Assembly (NCBI GenBank): GCA_017463205.1
Contig: JAFTPQ010000021.1
Location: forward strand, 1 to 49,171
Direction of reading: 5' to 3'
Length of the DNA: 49,171 nt
From: Clostridia bacterium
GTDB taxonomy: Bacteria > Bacillota > Clostridia > Christensenellales > Borkfalkiaceae
Numbering within the stretch: the stretch's first letter is position 1; each line of letters starts with the position of its first letter. This document shows, piece by piece, positions 25,387 through 34,700 of the stretch. The position numbers and the translations under genes were made by a program. Below the pieces are notes generated by a model that saw only the letters and a program-made list of their open reading frames with translations, did not search any database and was not told the origin of the DNA.

Positions 25387-28146
25387 ATGTATAATTTTCA
25401 AATTCATTTTTCGCATCCTTGGATACTGTTGTTGTTGATCCCGGCGGTGTTTTTTACGCTGCTTACGTATTTTCGTCTTTCTAAAAAATACAGACGTAAC
25501 CGAAACCGTATCATTTCCATCGTATTGCACTTGACGGCGATGGTGCTGGCGATTACGGGCTTGGCGGGTTTGCATTTTACGTATGACGAACCCAACCCCG
25601 AAAACGAAGTTTTGTTGGTGGTGGACGTTTCGTACAGTAACAACGAAGCGGATCAAATAAAAACCGATTTCGTTCGTTCGGTGATCGATGGCAACGATTC
25701 GTCCGTGAAATTGGGCGTCGTGACGTTTGGGTACGATCAAGTGTACGCAGCGCCGCTTAGTTACGATATGGACGAAGTGTATAAAAATTATCGTAACGCA
25801 GAACTTCCCGACGACAGCGCAACGGATATCTCGTCGGCATTGACGTATGCGAAGTCTTTATTCAACCATCCGAAGACGGCGAAAATCGTTTTATTGACGG
25901 ACGGCGTGGAAACAGACGGCGACGCTTTATCCGTGATCAAATCGATTGCCGCGGAAGGCGTGAAAGTGGACGTTGCTTACTATCCGGCAGGCGAGGTGGG
26001 CAACGAAGTGCAATTGTTGGGGATTGAAATGCCCGAAAAGCGTATCGAAGTGGACGATCCCGTTGAGATCACCGTTAATATCCAAGGCTCGTATGCAAGC
26101 GACGCCGAATTGGTGCTTTACGACAACGACGTGAGAGGGGATACCGTTCCTTTGGAAGTGATCAACGGTACGAAAACGGTTGCGATCAATCACACGTTTA
26201 CGGAAAAGGGTATGCACCTTCTCCGTTTCGAAATTGAAAGCGCAGGGGATACCGTTGCGCAAAACAACGTGTATCATTCGTTTATCAACTTGGAAGATTT
26301 TAACCGTATCCTCATTTTGGAAAGAACGGCGGGCGAAGCAGACGGCTTGAAAGAAATGCTTGCGACAAGAGTCGTTCCCGAAGGGGAAGAAAATTATCAG
26401 TTGACGACGATCGAGATCACCGATTTGGCAAACGTACCCTCGACGGTGAAAGCGTTGAGAAAGTTCGACCAAGTGGTGTTGGTGAACATTGCCAACAAGG
26501 ATATGCCTGTTTGGGAAAACGGCGTGCGTTTTGACGAAATTTTAAACGAATACGTATACGAATACGGCGGCGGTATGTTGACGATCGGCGGTAACGATCC
26601 CGACGAAACGGATGACGAAGGTCTTCCCGTTGCAAACACCTATAACCGTGACGATATGTACGGTACGTTATATCAAGAGATGTTGCCCGTAGAAGCGATC
26701 GACTATACGCCTCCCGCAGGCGTTATGATCATCATCGACTGGTCGGGGAGTATGAGCGCGGTAGACGGCTTAACGGGAAAAACATATTTGGAGTTGGCAA
26801 AAGAAGGCGCAAGATCGGCGGTAAACGCTCTGACAGAACGCGACTATTGCGGTATCGTATCGTTGGAAGACAGTTACCGTGAAGAAATGAAGCCGATTCC
26901 TTTGCCTAAAAAGGAAGAATTGTATGCGGCGATCGACAACCTCGGCGAAGATCAAGCGGGCGGCGGTACGGTGTACCAAGGCGCGATCGAGCAAGCCGGC
27001 AGTGCGTTGAAAAAGTTGACGGTGGTCGAAAGAAAGCATATTATTCTCGTGACGGACGGTGCGCCCAGCGACTCGTATGATCAATATAAAGCGGCGATCC
27101 AATCGAACGTGGACGCAGGCATTACGATGTCGATCGTGCTTATCGGCTCGGGCGGTAATGTGCGTGAAATGCAAAAAGCGGCGGAAACGGGCGGCGGCAG
27201 ATGCCATACGGGGCAGTTGGCGAATATTCCCGAAATTATGAGAACGGAGCTGGAATTGCCCGAAATCAAGGACGTCAATCACGAACCGTTTGTTGCGCAG
27301 ATCGACGATACGACCTCGGCGCTGAAAGGGATCACGCAAGCAGATTTGGATCAAGTGCAGCTTGGCGGGTTCTACGGAACGAAGATCAAGCCGACGGCAG
27401 TGCAACCCTTGCGTGCGGAATACGTTCCGATTTATGCGGAATGGAATTACGGCAATGGGAAAGTCGGCAGTTTTATGTGCGATTTGGATAAGAGTACGTG
27501 GTCGGCGAATTTCATCGACAGCGCGGTTGGACAGAAATTTATCAACAACGTGGTTGCCGATTTGTTCCCCACGACAAATATCCGTTCGCAAGAGATCGAA
27601 GTGAAATTGTTGGAAGACAATTACAGCACGCAAGTGAATATTTATCCCGAAAAAACGGTGGACGGAAACACGTTTGACGTAAAAGTGGAAAGTCCCGTTG
27701 CTGAGGGAAGCGAAAACCCCGAAATGCAAGAAGCGAAGCTGGAAGGCGGCGAATTCAAGAAGACGGTGTTCGCGATTAAAGAGCCGGGCGTGCATACGAT
27801 CACGGTGTGGCAGGTGAATGCGGAAGGCAAAGATATTGCCAGCTGCGTTACCTACAAAACATTGTCGTATTCGGAAGAATACAATATGTTCTTCGATCAA
27901 GAAGAATGTTATCAAATGTTGATCCAACTTGCGGAAGACGGTGACGGCGACATTATTACAAGTGCGGAAGAAGCGTTTGGCGGTTTGGTGAAAGTCAACC
28001 ATAAGACGTACGATCCCATATTGCCGTTTATCATCAGCGTGTTGGTGTTGTTCTTGCTTGACGTGGCAGTGCGTAAATTTAAGTTTAAGTGGCCGCACGA
28101 GCTCATTCGCGAGCGGAAAGCAAAGAAAATGTTGGAAAAGAAGTAA
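25387..28146 (+). CDS. Membrane VWA protein with two VWA domains (BatB-like)
   Basis: A 919-residue protein. The N-terminus has two membrane helices (about 11-28 and 41-62). The first VWA-like domain starts at VLLVVDVSYSNNEAD (DxSxS kept, about residue 78) and contains IVLLTDGVETDGD. A middle region (about 300-440) resembles the glutamine-amidotransferase-like fold found in such proteins. A second VWA domain begins VMIIIDWSGSMSAVDG (about 445-460) with IILVTDGAPSDSYD. A beta-rich stretch and a single C-terminal helix (about 873-892) with a basic tail follow. CGGAGG lies upstream of the start. It is the last gene of the moxR set. Confidence 0.9.
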   Translation: MYNFQIHFSHPWILLLLIPAVFFTLLTYFRLSKKYRRNRNRIISIVLHLTAMVLAITGLAGLHFTYDEPNPENEVLLVVDVSYSNNEADQIKTDFVRSVIDGNDSSVKLGVVTFGYDQVYAAPLSYDMDEVYKNYRNAELPDDSATDISSALTYAKSLFNHPKTAKIVLLTDGVETDGDALSVIKSIAAEGVKVDVAYYPAGEVGNEVQLLGIEMPEKRIEVDDPVEITVNIQGSYASDAELVLYDNDVRGDTVPLEVINGTKTVAINHTFTEKGMHLLRFEIESAGDTVAQNNVYHSFINLEDFNRILILERTAGEADGLKEMLATRVVPEGEENYQLTTIEITDLANVPSTVKALRKFDQVVLVNIANKDMPVWENGVRFDEILNEYVYEYGGGMLTIGGNDPDETDDEGLPVANTYNRDDMYGTLYQEMLPVEAIDYTPPAGVMIIIDWSGSMSAVDGLTGKTYLELAKEGARSAVNALTERDYCGIVSLEDSYREEMKPIPLPKKEELYAAIDNLGEDQAGGGTVYQGAIEQAGSALKKLTVVERKHIILVTDGAPSDSYDQYKAAIQSNVDAGITMSIVLIGSGGNVREMQKAAETGGGRCHTGQLANIPEIMRTELELPEIKDVNHEPFVAQIDDTTSALKGITQADLDQVQLGGFYGTKIKPTAVQPLRAEYVPIYAEWNYGNGKVGSFMCDLDKSTWSANFIDSAVGQKFINNVVADLFPTTNIRSQEIEVKLLEDNYSTQVNIYPEKTVDGNTFDVKVESPVAEGSENPEMQEAKLEGGEFKKTVFAIKEPGVHTITVWQVNAEGKDIASCVTYKTLSYSEEYNMFFDQEECYQMLIQLAEDGDGDIITSAEEAFGGLVKVNHKTYDPILPFIISVLVLFLLDVAVRKFKFKWPHELIRERKAKKMLEKK

Positions 28147-28157
28147 AACAGAATTTT

Positions 28158-28258
28158 CGGCTGCATCTGCGTGTGAGGAAATATTCGAGCATTCGGGTTT
28201 CCGCGCATATGCGTAAGTGTTGGCGGAGGCAGCCGTCCATTCGGTTTGCCGATGGCAA
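28158..28258 (+). ncRNA. Structured leader before the second LRR lipoprotein
   Basis: An outer stem CGGCTGC (28158-28164) pairs with GCAGCCG (28229-28235) and encloses about 64 bases with two inner helices: GGAAA/TTTCC (28177-28181 with 28198-28202) and the self-complementary CGCATATGCG (28204-28213). A second hairpin, CCATTCGG/CCGATGG with one bulge, follows at about 28237-28255. There is no T-run, and the ribosome site AGGAGG follows. I match it to no riboswitch family that I know. It could be a cis-regulatory RNA or an intergenic fold within the operon. Confidence 0.45.
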
Positions 28259-28288
28259 AACGTTTTGTTAAATTCTTAGGAGGATATT

Positions 28289-31129
28289 ATGAAAAAGCTT
28301 CGTCTGTTTATGATCGTGAGCGTAATAATATGTTGTCTTATGGCTCTTGTGGGCTGTAAGGCGCCTGCGCTTACCGCGCCGACAAGGGTAAATATCGACA
28401 CGGATACCTTGCAGATGACGTGGAGCGCAGTGGCGGACGCACGCGGTTATGTGTTGGATATAAAAGGCGAATCTGAGGAAGACAGTGCAACCAGGGATAG
28501 CAAGAAAAATTCGTATTTACTCAACGATTTAAACGCGGGGACGTATTCGATCCGCGTGAAAGCGGTGGGCGACGGCGAAAACAAAAGCGATTCCGCTTGG
28601 TCGGAAGCAGTATCTTTTACGCGGGAAGCGGAAACAGGTATCGTTTATAAATTGATCAATAATAATACGGAATACGAAGTGTCCAGTTACGGTACGGCGG
28701 AAGGGGACGTGGCGATCGTGCCGCTTTACAGAGGCAAGGCGGTGACGAGGATCGGCGAAAAAGCGTTTTCGTCGTGCTCTACGATCACTTCTTTGACGGT
28801 TCCCGACAGCGTGACGACGATCGAGAAAAGCGCGTTTGAAAAATTTCAATCGTTGGTGAGCATCGAACTTCCCGACAGCGTGACGGAAATGGGAGAAAGC
28901 GTTTTCAATCAGTGCCGCAAATTGGAAAGTGTAAAACTGCCGGCGGGGTTGGTTTCCATTCCTACCCGTACGTTTTATAAATGCAGCGCGTTGAAGACGG
29001 TGGAATTCGGCGAAAAGACGTCGGTGATCGGCTCGCAAGCGTTTGCATTTTCGGGGTTGGAAGAAATTTCTATTCCCGACAGCATCGTAAGCATCGGGAC
29101 GTCGGCGTTCAACGAAGCTCCCAATCTCACGAAGGTTACGATGGGCAAAGGGGTGCTGTTGGTCGGCTCGCAAGCCTTTTACAGATGTAAGAAATTGGAA
29201 AACTTGACGCTTGGCGAAAATGTAATGATGCTCGGAGATTCGGCGTTTGCGTATTGCGACGTGTTGAACGGAGTGGTGATCCCCGACAGTGTGCAAGTAA
29301 TCGGACAAGGCGCGTTTTATTACGACGCGGCGCTTTCGGAAGTGTCGCTTGGAAGCGGCGTACAGTCGATCGGATATAATGCGTTTAACCTTACCAAACT
29401 TTGGGTGGACGCAGGGGCGTTCGTTTGGGTTGGCGATTGGATGTACGATTGCAAAGTGACCGACCTTTCGGGATTGTTTGCAGAAGGGCAAGCCAGAACG
29501 ATCACCTTCCCCGATACGTGCGTTGGCGTTGCGGATTATGCAATATATCAATGTAGCGGTTTCGACAGTGTGGTGATTCCCGATTCGATGAAATATATTG
29601 GCGCAAGCGCATTTGAAGGGTGCACGGATCTGTCGCAGGTGTCGGTTGGTAAAAACGTGGAAAGTATCGGCAGTAATGCGTTTAAATATTGCTCGTTGCT
29701 TGGTAACGTTGTGTTTGCGAAAGAAAGCAATTTAAAATCGATTGGTGATTATGCCTTTATTTATTGCACGAACTTGTACGATTGCATTTTGCCCGACAGC
29801 GTGGATTCCGTGGGATCGTATGCATTTTTCAATACGTCGTTGGCGAAAGAACAGAAAGGCCCGGTCTATGCGGGAAATTGGGTAGTATCCGGCAGTGGCG
29901 TCAGCGGAAAAGTGGAATTGAAAGAAGGTACGGTCGGTATTGCAAAACACGCATTTTTAAACTGTGAAGGGTTGACGGAAATCGTTATTCCCAAAACGGT
30001 GAAAACGATCGAAGCTTCGGCGTTCTACGGTTGTAAAGGTTTGAAGAAAGTCACGTTTGCGGAAGATATTCAATTGGAAGTTATCAGCGATTACGCATTT
30101 TGCGGCTGTGAAGGGTTGAATGAGATCGTATTGCCCAAAACGGTGAAAACGATTGGAAATTATGCGTTCTATCAATGCCTTTCTCTTACGTCGATGACTT
30201 TGCCCGAACAGACGGAAACGTTGGGAGATTATGCATTCTTCCAATGCAGTTCGTTGAAAGACGTTACGTTTGGCAAAAAATTGCAAACGATCAGCAGCCG
30301 TTCGTTTGCGATGTGTAATGGGTTGATCGTTGTATCGTTGCCGAACAGTTTGAAAGAAATCGGTACGTATGCGTTCTATCAATGCGCAGGCTTGACGATG
30401 ATCAATCTCGGCGGAACGGAAAAAGTAGATAATTATGCTTTTGCAAGTTGCGATAAGTTGGTGTCGATCTATCTTGCGGACACGGTGAAAACCGTAGGGA
30501 ACTTCTCGTTCTATAAATGTACGGCTTTGACGGATTTGACGATCGGCGCAGGGTTGGAAGAGATCGGAAAATACGCATTCTTCGGTTGTACGGGGTTGAA
30601 GTATCTTGTGATTCCCGACAACGTAAAAACGATCGGCGATTTCGCCTTTAGAAATTGTAACGCTTTGACGGGCGTTGCGCTTGGCGATCAAATCGAAACG
30701 CTGGGGATGCACGTATTCTACGGTTGTAAAAATTTGACGTTCTATTGTGAAATGACGAGCGCGCCGAAAGACTGGAATATACGGTGGAATTCGAGTTACC
30801 GTCCCATTGTTTGGGGCTGTCAGTTGTCGGAAGACAACGGATATGCAACGTCGTTTACGGTTGCGGAAAATTCGATCGTATACGTCAGTGAGTTGGTTTC
30901 GCTGACTGCGCCTTGGAGAAAGGGATACACCTTTGTCGGTTGGACGACGGTGGAAAGCGGTACGACGGCGGAATATACCGCTCAGAACGTTGTAAATGCA
31001 CCCGTTGGAACAACGTTGTATGCGATCTGGATCGAGGGTGAACCGGTAGAACCTGAAGAACCGGAGGAAAATCCCGAAAATTCCGATTCGTCGGAAGACA
31101 TGGGAAATTCGTCGGGAGAAGCGGTTTAA
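28289..31129 (+). CDS. BspA-like LRR lipoprotein (946 residues)
   Basis: A lipoprotein signal peptide with lipobox ALVGC (Cys 23) is followed by one fibronectin-III-like module (about 30-115, TLQMTWSAVADARGYVLDIK). About 30 LRR_5 units span about 140-840 (AFxxCxxLxxVxIPDSVxxIG). Two islands (GAFVWVGDWMYDCK at about 372 and GPVYAGNWVVSGSG at about 530) interrupt them. Near the C-terminus is one Listeria-Bacteroides repeat (RKGYTFVGWTTV ... TTLYAIW, about 870-912), then an acidic Pro/Glu/Ser tail. It shares all its module types with the giant protein upstream. It is probably displayed on the cell surface; the ligand is unknown. Confidence 0.92.
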   Translation: MKKLRLFMIVSVIICCLMALVGCKAPALTAPTRVNIDTDTLQMTWSAVADARGYVLDIKGESEEDSATRDSKKNSYLLNDLNAGTYSIRVKAVGDGENKSDSAWSEAVSFTREAETGIVYKLINNNTEYEVSSYGTAEGDVAIVPLYRGKAVTRIGEKAFSSCSTITSLTVPDSVTTIEKSAFEKFQSLVSIELPDSVTEMGESVFNQCRKLESVKLPAGLVSIPTRTFYKCSALKTVEFGEKTSVIGSQAFAFSGLEEISIPDSIVSIGTSAFNEAPNLTKVTMGKGVLLVGSQAFYRCKKLENLTLGENVMMLGDSAFAYCDVLNGVVIPDSVQVIGQGAFYYDAALSEVSLGSGVQSIGYNAFNLTKLWVDAGAFVWVGDWMYDCKVTDLSGLFAEGQARTITFPDTCVGVADYAIYQCSGFDSVVIPDSMKYIGASAFEGCTDLSQVSVGKNVESIGSNAFKYCSLLGNVVFAKESNLKSIGDYAFIYCTNLYDCILPDSVDSVGSYAFFNTSLAKEQKGPVYAGNWVVSGSGVSGKVELKEGTVGIAKHAFLNCEGLTEIVIPKTVKTIEASAFYGCKGLKKVTFAEDIQLEVISDYAFCGCEGLNEIVLPKTVKTIGNYAFYQCLSLTSMTLPEQTETLGDYAFFQCSSLKDVTFGKKLQTISSRSFAMCNGLIVVSLPNSLKEIGTYAFYQCAGLTMINLGGTEKVDNYAFASCDKLVSIYLADTVKTVGNFSFYKCTALTDLTIGAGLEEIGKYAFFGCTGLKYLVIPDNVKTIGDFAFRNCNALTGVALGDQIETLGMHVFYGCKNLTFYCEMTSAPKDWNIRWNSSYRPIVWGCQLSEDNGYATSFTVAENSIVYVSELVSLTAPWRKGYTFVGWTTVESGTTAEYTAQNVVNAPVGTTLYAIWIEGEPVEPEEPEENPENSDSSEDMGNSSGEAV

Positions 31130-31143
31130 AAAATGAAAGAAAC

Positions 31144-31177
31144 TATGCGTCTTGAAAGGAAACTTTTAAGACGCATA
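31144..31177 (+). terminator. Terminator after the second LRR lipoprotein
   Basis: A 15-bp stem TATGCGTCTTGAAAG/CTTTTAAGACGCATA with one G-U and loop GAAA, followed by ATATTTTAG. The U-tract is short but the stem is strong. Confidence 0.75.
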
Positions 31178-31310
31178 ATATTTTAGGGCAAAAGAGAAAT
31201 TTTATATTATAATATCGCAGATATAATTCTTGTAAAGAAAAGTTGGAAGAAAGATACGTGAAGAAAGGTTGCACGGGCATCTTTGCGGTTTGTTCATCAA
31301 ATGAATCAAA

Positions 31311-31350
31311 AACAGGCGGCTGGGTAGAAAAATACCGACAGTCGCCTGTT
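31311..31350 (+). terminator. Hairpin, copy 1 of the pair flanking the third LRR gene
   Basis: AACAGGCGGCTG pairs with CAGTCGCCTGTT (one G-U), with an inner GGTA/TACC stem and loop GAAAAA, followed by GCTTTTAT. It is the same as 37844-37882 except for one A in the loop. Confidence 0.8.
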
Positions 31351-31380
31351 GCTTTTATCAATACCGCGAGCAGATAAAAA

Positions 31381-31447
31381 ATTGTAAATATTTTCAAAAA
31401 ATATTGTAAATTACTTGACGGGGGGGGGGGGGGTAGTTTGTTATAAT
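31381..31447 (+). promoter_or_regulatory. Poly-G promoter, probably phase-variable
   Basis: TTGACG (31415-31420) and TATAAT (31442-31447) flank a run of 14 G (31420-31433). The spacer is 21 bases as sequenced; loss of four G would restore the optimal 17. Two ATTGTAAAT words (31381-31389 and 31403-31411) are spaced 22 bases, two helical turns, just upstream of the -35 box and could be activator sites. The next genes downstream are the small ORF at 31490 and the 2031-residue surface protein. Confidence 0.75.
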
Positions 31448-31489
31448 AGTATTATGGCATAAAATGCTAAATCTTAAAAGTATAGGAGA

Positions 31490-31630
31490 ATGTCAGTGAA
31501 ATCGTACGAGTTTTTAAAGTGTCAGGTGTTACGTTTTTGTGAAGAAGACGTAATACGTACCAGCGATAGTTCGGAGACAAGCGAATCGCTTTTGAAAGAC
31601 GAAAACGTTGATCAAGACGGTTGGACTTGA
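31490..31630 (+). CDS. Small ORF (44-46 residues) between the poly-G promoter and the LRR gene
   Basis: AGGAG (31484-31488) lies 7 bases before a GTG at 31496 and 1 base before an ATG at 31490; the GTG start gives 44 residues and better spacing. The product contains SYEFLKCQVLRFCEEDVIRTSDSS-type sequence: two Cys, a DVIRTS motif and an acidic tail ending in DGWT. There is no signal peptide or membrane segment. I recall short Clostridia ORFs with a D-V-I-x-T-S motif but cannot name a family. It may be a leader peptide or a peptide product. Confidence 0.5.
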   Translation: MSVKSYEFLKCQVLRFCEEDVIRTSDSSETSESLLKDENVDQDGWT

Positions 31631-31704
31631 TTCGCTTGGACGCAACGAGCGGTGGATTTATTAGAACAAAAAATCAAAAAAAATAAATAAAAAAGGAGAA
31701 CAGT

Positions 31705-34700
31705 ATGTTTAATAACATGAAAAAGAAACTGGTTTTATTGTTAGCGGCAATCAGTTGCATTTCGTGCGGTGCGATTGCCGGCGGCAGTATGCTGACGCAG
31801 GAAACGCAAGCGGAAACGGTTGCGGCTGCAAAACCGACATTGGAAATCATATCCAATAACGTATCGTATTCGGAATCGATCTACATATTGTATGCAGTAG
31901 ACCACAGCGGGTTTGACAGAACGCAAGACAAGATTAAGATGTTGTTCTGGAACGAGGTACAGGAAGAATATATCCTTGGCTCGGAAGATTACGTCACCGA
32001 GCAAAAAGGTGTTGCCAACGTAAAAGGGGACAATTGCGCAATTTTCTATTCGCACGGTTTGGCGGCGAAAGAAATGACGGACGATATCTATTCGCGTGCG
32101 TACGTAGAGATCGACGGAAAAACGTATTACAGCGACGTTGTGAAATACAGCGTTTTGGATTACGTATACGACCGTCGGGCAAATGGCGGTTTGAGCGCGG
32201 AAGAAGAAGTGTTGTATAATTATTTGCTCGGTTACGGCGGGGCAGCGCAAAACAATTTCGGATATAATACGGACAGACCTGCCAATGCGACGTATCACGA
32301 GGTTCATATTCGCGGCGGGAAATGTCCCGATGGTTTTGGACACGGTAGATATAAAGAAGGGGATCGGATCTGGATCAAAGCAAATGAACCCGAACACGGC
32401 AAGTGTTTTTGGTATTGGAAAAATAAAAACGGGATCGTAGTCAGTTATGATCGAGAATTCGAAATTGAAATCGGCGACGATGAAGAATACGAAGCGGTTT
32501 ACAAGGATATATCCGAGGCGACGACGCAGATAGAACTTGCCACCGAAGTCGATTACGACGATAAAGCGAGCGATATCGATCTTCCGAAGACTGTTTCGTT
32601 TGAACATGACGGAAAGAAAGTGACGTTAGAAGTGGCTTGGCATATCGACGCGTTTGTTTCTAAAAAGGTGGGAACGCAACTTTTGTATGCCGATCTTGTG
32701 GATGAAAGCGCGTATGAAACGTATGGGATTGCAAAGGACGGGGTCGTAATGATCGTGTCTACCTTACCATACACGTTTACGGCAAACGGATTAAGTTGTA
32801 CGTTGACGGGGTATTACGGGTATGACAACAATTTGGTGATACCGTCTATGTATAAAGGTGTAGAAGTGAAGATGATTGCGCAAAATGCTTTCGCAAATGC
32901 GTTGACGTTGCAGAAAGTGGTGGTGCCGAATACGGTGACGATCATTGAAAGCGCTGCGTTTAAGGGTTGCGAAAATATCACTTCGATCACATTGCCGTTT
33001 ACAGGTGAAAGCGATGCTTCAGAAGAATATACTTGGTTGGGATATATTTTCGGATCTGAAGATTATTTGGAACAAAAAGATTTATTGCCGATTGCATTGA
33101 AAGAAGTAATCTTGACTGGTACGTTGACGAAAGTTGCGGATTATGCATTTTACGGTTGCGACGGGTTGAACAATATCGTATTGCCTGATTCAATTACGGA
33201 AATAGGTGATTCGGCGTTTTATAGTTGTGACAGTTTAGCAACGATTAATATTCCTCAAAACTTAATAAGCATCGGGAAATATGCATTTCAAATGTGCGAT
33301 AGTTTGACAGAATTGATTTTACCTGATGGGTTGGAAACAATAGGAAGTCGTGCATTTTACTATTGTGATAATTTATTAGATTTAGTGATTCCGAATTCTG
33401 TGACAAGCATAGGCGCATATGCTTTTTCTAATTGCGATAAGTTAAAAGATATTATAATCCCTGCTTCTATTACCGATGTAGCGATTGGTATGTTTGTGGG
33501 CTGTAACAGATTAAAAAGCGTACAACTTCCAAACACTCTTAACAGTATTGGAAGTTCGGCATTTGAGAATTGTGTCAATTTGACCAATATTGTAATTCCT
33601 TCAACGGTAAATAATATTGGGAAAGCTGCATTTGCGAATTGCGGTAGCTTGATTGATATTGTTATCCCTGAAAGTGTAACAAATATCGATGAGGCTGTAT
33701 TTAAAGGATGTAACGGTTTGACTGAAGTCATTATTCCCGATACAGTTTTAGATATTGCAGCATATGCTTTTGCATCTTGTGAAAATGTAAAAAATATTTT
33801 AATTGGATCTGCTGTAAAAACAATAGATAATACGGCGTTATTTAATTGTTATAATTTGACTGATATTACTGTAAAAGAAGATAATGCTATATATCAATCT
33901 ATTAACGGGAACTTGTACACAAAAGATGGAAAAACTTTAGTGCAATATGCTATCGGAAAAAAAGAATCAAGTGTTGTAATATCCGATGAAGTGGAAGTGA
34001 TTGATACATATGCATTTAGAAATTCTAAAAATATGATTCATTTGGAAATTGCCGATTCAGTGACGGAGATAAAAACTAATGCATTTGAAAATTGTAAAAA
34101 CTTATTCAGTATTGTTTTAGGGGAAACGTTGTCGTTACTTAGCGATACTGCATTTGCAGGATGCAATAGAATTGTTGAAATATATAATAAATCGGGTTTG
34201 ACAATAACAAAAGGAGATTCGGGCTTAGGTAAATATGCGTTGGGTATTTATACGGAAGCATATGAGTCGAAACTTTCGATTGATGAAAATGGATATGCTA
34301 TTTATACAAATGAGGGCGAAAAAATATTAGTTGGTTATACTGGCACACAAACAGATTTAGTATTACCCAGTACAGTGACGAAAATAGACAAGTTTGCGTT
34401 TGCGGAGCGACAAGATTTGACAAGTGTTGTAATATCTGCTCCGATATCATACCTTGGGAATTATGCATTTTACGGATGTACTAATTTAACAAGTGTAGAG
34501 ATAGGTGGTTCTGTAAGCGAAATAGGTATGCGAGCATTTTCTGAAAATGAAAAATTGCTTAATGTAACACTTCCGTCTTCAGTAAGAAAAATAAATACTC
34601 ATGCTTTTGAATATTGCTTTAACTTGAAGAATGTATATTATTTAGGAGATGTGGCAAGTTGGTGTGCAATAAAATTTGGAAGTTCTTATGCGAATCCGAT

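Noticed and set aside
31143-31397. Minus-strand 84-codon frame between LRR genes
   Set aside because: It lies across two terminator hairpins and has no ribosome site.
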